Shown: in pieces, positions 4,303 to 7,791 of the stretch
Position numbering within the stretch: position 1 is the stretch's first letter
Layout of the letters: each line of letters begins with the position of its first letter
NCBI GenBank assembly: GCA_024275555.1
Contig: JAJRYW010000033.1
Location: forward strand, 1-7,791
Direction: 5' to 3'
Origin: Calditrichota bacterium
GTDB taxonomy: Bacteria > Calditrichota > Calditrichia > RBG-13-44-9 > J075
DNA: 7,791 bases
The notes under the pieces: generated by a model
Databases searched by the model: none
Told to the model about the DNA's origin: nothing
What the model saw: the letters and a program-made list of their open reading frames with translations, nothing else
Position numbers and translations under genes: made by a program

Positions 4303-5911
4303 ACAGATAGTGCGCACGTTAAAAAAACTCGGTTTCCCTGAGGTGAACTACCAGATTGACCGGCCCAAACAGGAAGCTCACGGGGATATCAGCGTTAACC
4401 TGGCCATGCTTTTGGCCAAACCGCTCAAGCAGCCCCCCCGGAAGATTGCCGAACAATTCCGGGCGGCCTTTGAACTTGACACGACTGTTTTTGAGAAGAT
4501 TGAGATTGCCGGACCGGGATTCATCAATTTTTTTATTGCCGATTCCGCCCTGCGGCAGACGGTACAAACCATTTTAAGCGCGGATCAGGATTACGGCAAA
4601 GTTTCAAAATCCTCACCGCAAAGAGCATTGGTGGAGTTTGTCAGCGCCAACCCGACCGGCCCGCTGACGGTGGGGCATGGCCGGCAAGCCGTGTTGGGAG
4701 ACACCATCGCTAACTTGCTGGAACAGCAGGGATACCAGGTTACCCGGGAATACTATTTTAACAACGCCGGCCGGCAAATGCGGGTGCTGGCCGATTCGGT
4801 GCGGCTGCGTTACCTGGAATTGCTGGGAGAGGCTATCGAATTTCCGGAAGATTATTACCAGGGCGAGTACATCAAAGATATTGCCCGGCAACTGGTTGAA
4901 ACACATGGCCAGAAACTGCGCGACTGTGAGGACGCCGATATCTTCAAAGAAGCCGCGGAAAACGCAATTTTTACGGACATCAAAGTCACCCTCTCCCGGC
5001 TGGGTATCCATTTTGACATTTTTTTTAACGAGCTGGATTTGTATGAATCCGGCGAGATTGAGCGGGTTCTTGCCCTGCTGCGCGAAAAGGACCTGGCTTA
5101 TGATAAAGACGGCGCAGTCTGGTTTCGGGCCACCCGGTTTGGCCTGGAACAAGACCGCGTGATTGTCAAAAGCAGCGGCGAGCCAACCTACCGCCTGCCG
5201 GACATTGCCTACCACAAAAACAAGTTGGAGCGCGGCTACGACGCTATTATTGACCTGTTCGGCGCCGATCATATCGCCACCTACCCGGATGTGCTGGCCG
5301 GCCTCCGGGCCCTGGGGTTAGACGCCGATAAAGTCAAGGTGCTTATCCACCAGTTTGTAACCCTCTACGAAGGCGCCGAAAAGGTGAAAATGTCTACCCG
5401 CAAAGCCAACTATATCACCCTGGATGAGTTGATCGACGATGTGGGCGCGGACGTGACCCGCTGGTTCTTCCTGATGCGCTCAATGCAAAGCCATCTTAAT
5501 TTTGATCTGAAATTAGCCAAAACCCAGTCTGATGAAAACCCGGTTTACTACAATCAATACGCCCACGCCCGGATTTGCAGTATCCTGCGCAATGCCGAAG
5601 AACAGGGGATCAAAATCCAGGAGACGCCGGATTTTAGCGCACTTACTGAAAAAGGCGAGTTCAGGCTCATCAAAGAGCTGATGCTATTTCCGCAAATCTT
5701 GCAAAAATGCGCCCGGGAATTTGAACCGCATTTGCTGACTCAGTATTTATCCGAGCTCTCCGGCGTTTTTCACCGCTTTTACACGGAACACCGTGTGATT
5801 GGGGATGACCCGGTTCAAACCCAGGCTCGCTTAGGCCTGTGCCTGGCGACGCGCACAGTGCTCCGCAACGGATTTAAGGTGCTGGGCATTTCCGCACCGG
5901 AGCGGATGTAA
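4274..5911 (+). CDS. argS: Arginyl-tRNA synthetase
   Basis: Class I synthetase that charges tRNA-Arg with arginine in the cytoplasm. At 545 residues it has the normal length. Regions in order: the N-terminal tRNA D-loop-binding (Add-1) domain (about 4-90, with AGPGFINFF), the Rossmann catalytic core (about 117-400), and the helical DALR anticodon-binding domain (about 425-545, with NQYAHARICSILRN). The ATP-binding signature is EFVSANPTGPLTVGHGR (121-137). Its HIGH-equivalent tetrad is TVGH, with Thr 132 where most ArgS have His. The second signature is KMSTR at 372-376, in place of KMSKS. ATG 4274 lies inside rsfS (29-bp overlap), with a GGAAG (4266-4270) just upstream; TTG at 4283 is a possible alternative start. 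The arrangement implies translational coupling to rsfS. A run of seven C bases occurs at 4433-4439, but the frame is intact. Confidence 0.96.
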   Translation: MLQLENYLNKQIVRTLKKLGFPEVNYQIDRPKQEAHGDISVNLAMLLAKPLKQPPRKIAEQFRAAFELDTTVFEKIEIAGPGFINFFIADSALRQTVQTILSADQDYGKVSKSSPQRALVEFVSANPTGPLTVGHGRQAVLGDTIANLLEQQGYQVTREYYFNNAGRQMRVLADSVRLRYLELLGEAIEFPEDYYQGEYIKDIARQLVETHGQKLRDCEDADIFKEAAENAIFTDIKVTLSRLGIHFDIFFNELDLYESGEIERVLALLREKDLAYDKDGAVWFRATRFGLEQDRVIVKSSGEPTYRLPDIAYHKNKLERGYDAIIDLFGADHIATYPDVLAGLRALGLDADKVKVLIHQFVTLYEGAEKVKMSTRKANYITLDELIDDVGADVTRWFFLMRSMQSHLNFDLKLAKTQSDENPVYYNQYAHARICSILRNAEEQGIKIQETPDFSALTEKGEFRLIKELMLFPQILQKCAREFEPHLLTQYLSELSGVFHRFYTEHRVIGDDPVQTQARLGLCLATRTVLRNGFKVLGISAPERM

Positions 5912-5965
5912 ACCGCAACTAACTTTTCAGAATCCAATCCTAAATCGAAAAATAGCGAGGACAGT

Positions 5966-6865
5966 ATGTCCATACTTGTGGTCGGTTCGATTGCCCTGGA
6001 CACCGTGGAAACCCCGCACGGTAAAGTGAAAGACGCCCTGGGAGGGTCGGCGCTCTACTTTAGCGCCGTCGCCAGTCTTTTTAATCCGGTCAATATGGTT
6101 GGCGTGGTTGGCGCAGATTTTAACCTGCAATCTATCGATTTTCTGAAGAAGCGTTCCGTAAACCTGGATGGACTGGAGCAGATGGGGGGGGAAACCTTCC
6201 GCTGGGGCGGCCGCTACCACGAGGACATCAACTTGCGCGACACTCTTTTTACCGAACTCAATGTTTTTCAGGATTTCCGCCCCACCATTCCCGAGCACTA
6301 TCAGAACGACGCCTTTATCTTTTTAGCCAACATCGATCCGGAGTTGCAGTTGGAGGTGCTGGCCCAGCTTAAAAAACCGCGCCTGGTGGTGCTGGATACT
6401 ATGAATTTCTGGATCTCCGGTAAACCGGAGGCGTTAAACCGGCTCATTTCCAAGATAGATGTGCTGATTGTCAACAACGAGGAGATACAGCAGCTTACCG
6501 GCAAAGCCAATATTTTTGCCGGCGCGGAAGAGCTGCTGCAAAGAGGCCCCCAGGCAATTGTAATCAAAAAAGGCGAGCATGGGGCCGTGCTAAACGATCC
6601 GAACGGCTATTTTTTAGCGCCGGCCTTTCCGGTCTCCCGGGTGGTAGACCCCACCGGCGCCGGCGACAGCTTTGCCGGAGGATTTTTGGGCTACCTCTCC
6701 ACCTGTCCGGAGATTAATCATGAACAACTGCGGAAAGCGGTGGTTTACGGCAGTGTGGCCGCCTCTTTTACCGTGGAAGATTTTAGTCTTAATCGCCTGG
6801 AACGGCTGAGCAAATCCGATATTGATGAGCGGGTCGAGAATTACCGGAACATGATATGTTTCTGA
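5966..6865 (+). CDS. PfkB-family carbohydrate/nucleoside kinase, substrate unknown
   Basis: 299 residues, a typical length for the ribokinase/PfkB family, which transfers the ATP gamma-phosphate to a sugar or nucleoside hydroxyl. The N-terminus ILVVGSIALDTVETP forms the first strand with the substrate-facing Asp 12. ALGGSALYFSAVAS (24-37) carries the conserved Gly-Gly. VNNEEIQQLTG (169-179) is the usual mid-domain motif. IKKGEHGAVL (200-209) precedes the ATP site. DPTGAGDSFAGGFLGYL (228-244) is PfkB signature 2, with catalytic base Asp 234 and the anion-hole glycines. Ribokinase, fructokinase and adenosine kinase cannot be told apart here. ATG 5966 has GAGGA at 5957-5961, and the gap after argS is 54 bases, so co-transcription is likely. 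A run of eight G bases at 6184-6191 lies in the coding frame. Confidence 0.92.
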   Translation: MSILVVGSIALDTVETPHGKVKDALGGSALYFSAVASLFNPVNMVGVVGADFNLQSIDFLKKRSVNLDGLEQMGGETFRWGGRYHEDINLRDTLFTELNVFQDFRPTIPEHYQNDAFIFLANIDPELQLEVLAQLKKPRLVVLDTMNFWISGKPEALNRLISKIDVLIVNNEEIQQLTGKANIFAGAEELLQRGPQAIVIKKGEHGAVLNDPNGYFLAPAFPVSRVVDPTGAGDSFAGGFLGYLSTCPEINHEQLRKAVVYGSVAASFTVEDFSLNRLERLSKSDIDERVENYRNMICF

Positions 6866-6908
6866 GAGCAATCGCAGCAATATCCGCCCCAGATAAGACC
6901 GATCTGCT

Positions 6909-7791
6909 ATGAACAGGCGCGTTAACATTATCGTTGCCGGGCTGAGCCTGCTTTTGTTGGGGATTGCCTATTTGGCTTGGCAGCAGGCCCAGGAGAACCA
7001 ATCCCTCCAAGAGCGTTGGAACCGCACCCGCATTGCCCTGCTGGAAGCGCGCGCGGATGAACATCAACGCCGGGGGGAAAAGGAGCAAACCACCGGGGAA
7101 ATTCGGCTAAGCTGGCTGTATTCACTAACTGCTTTGCAAGCTGCCGCAGAACAAGACCAATTCCTTCCGGGACGTTGGGAGACGTTTTTCAATCTCAGCG
7201 CCCACCCGGCCTTATTCCGTCAGCGTTGGGTCTCGCCGGTTCCCAAACAGCGCACTCTCTACGATGCGGCGTTATCGCCGGATCAGACCCTTTTGGCGGT
7301 AGCCGCCCAGGACGGCAAAACCCGCATTCTCGAGACCGGCCGTTTTCAGGAAATCCGGCAGTTGGGGGGCGGTCCTCCCTCGGCCGGCGCGATTCTTTTT
7401 TTGGATAACCGGCAGGTCCTGGTCGGCTATCTGAACGGCAGAATGGCCCTGTACAGCCTCTCCGGCGAGGAGGCGCCCCGGGAGCTGCCCGGCCACACCG
7501 CCGGGATTCTATCCCTGGCGCTCAGTCCTTCCGGAGATCGTTTGGCCTCCGGGGATCAGTCCGGAAAAGTTATTCTGTGGGATGCCGGACCGGCTCGCCC
7601 GCAGCGCACCCTTTCCCAACGGGGCGCCATGGTTTTAGACCTCGCTTTTTCCGAAGACGGGCGGCGTCTGGCCGAATGCCGCTTAGACGGAACCATCCGG
7701 ATTTGGGACAGCAATTCCGGAGAAGAGCTTGCCAGTTATCGCCGCGAGGCCGTCCCGGTATGGGCCGTGAACTGGGATGAAAAATCAGATC
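6909..7791 (+). CDS. Membrane-anchored WD40-repeat protein, 3' end cut by the window
   Basis: The frame opens at ATG 6909, after an in-frame stop at 6894, and stays open for 294 codons to the window edge. Residues 5-24 (VNIIVAGLSLLLLGIAYLAW) form a transmembrane or uncleaved signal anchor. Residues 25-100 are helical and charged (LQERWNRTRIALLEARADEH), perhaps a short coiled coil followed by an alanine-rich helical segment. WD40-type repeats begin near 116. One unit is LYDAALSPDQTLLAVAAQDG, and a degenerate unit ends near LPGH (193-196). ILSLALSPSGDRLASGDQSG leads into VILWD (221-225). A clear repeat has LDLAFSEDGRRLAECRLDG and IRIWD (263-267), and another starts at VWAVNWDE. The full propeller presumably continues beyond 7791. 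WD40 propellers are protein-interaction platforms; here it would probably face the periplasm if the basic N-terminus stays inside. No good Shine-Dalgarno sequence precedes the ATG. It lies 43 bases after the kinase gene, so it is probably the next gene of the operon. The partner is unknown. Confidence 0.85.
   Translation, partial: MNRRVNIIVAGLSLLLLGIAYLAWQQAQENQSLQERWNRTRIALLEARADEHQRRGEKEQTTGEIRLSWLYSLTALQAAAEQDQFLPGRWETFFNLSAHPALFRQRWVSPVPKQRTLYDAALSPDQTLLAVAAQDGKTRILETGRFQEIRQLGGGPPSAGAILFLDNRQVLVGYLNGRMALYSLSGEEAPRELPGHTAGILSLALSPSGDRLASGDQSGKVILWDAGPARPQRTLSQRGAMVLDLAFSEDGRRLAECRLDGTIRIWDSNSGEELASYRREAVPVWAVNWDEKSD

Noticed and set aside
4613..5272. A 219-codon open frame on the minus strand
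   Set aside because: It is antisense to the conserved core of argS, whose plus-strand frame carries the class I signatures. It has no ribosome binding site or recognisable domain, so it is a shadow frame.
1..7791. Mobile element, CRISPR array, toxin-antitoxin or phage-defence system
   Set aside because: No direct repeats with spacers, terminal inverted repeats around a transposase, integrase genes or small toxin/antitoxin pairs are visible.

Overview
This window looks like an ordinary chromosomal segment of a bacterium with roughly balanced GC (about half, by eye). It carries housekeeping translation genes next to a few lineage-specific genes. Clear Shine-Dalgarno sequences precede several genes. 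Two promoters, upstream of the deiminase-like gene and of tRNA-Lys, carry a downstream element of the TAnnTTTG form known from Bacteroidota. A small secreted protein next to a LytR_C protein and rsfS also fits an FCB-group bacterium outside Bacteroidota proper, such as a Calditrichota-like or KSB1-like lineage. That placement is inference and rests on no database search.

Layout. Positions 1-300 (minus strand) hold the 5' end of nuoB, encoding the [4Fe-4S] N2-cluster subunit of respiratory complex I, cut by the window edge. A divergent intergenic region (301-513) contains a 17-bp palindrome that overlaps the likely nuoB promoter, and a separate promoter for the plus-strand gene. Positions 514-2220 encode a 568-residue two-part protein. 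Its N-terminal third has the strand/helix order of a GNAT acetyltransferase, and its C-terminal half is an arginine deiminase/amidinotransferase-fold domain with the expected catalytic residues. A stand-alone tRNA-Lys(UUU) follows, with its own strong promoter and intrinsic terminator (2298-2480).

After a structured 365-base gap with a 60-nt hairpin and a 12-bp inverted repeat, a co-directional cluster runs to the window end. It comprises a 148-residue secreted protein (2786), a single-pass LytR_C protein (3264), rsfS (3931), argS (4274), a PfkB-family sugar/nucleoside kinase (5966) and a membrane-anchored WD40-repeat protein that runs off the edge (6909). Gaps of 54 bases or less and one 29-bp overlap (rsfS/argS) suggest one operon. 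RsfS and ArgS connect it to translation. The LytR_C and secreted proteins are envelope proteins, while the kinase and WD40 protein have no assignable substrate or partner.

I see no CRISPR array, insertion sequence, phage or defence module. The most distinctive items are the GNAT/deiminase fusion without arc-pathway neighbours, the structured leader before the secreted-protein operon, and the membrane-tethered WD40 protein.
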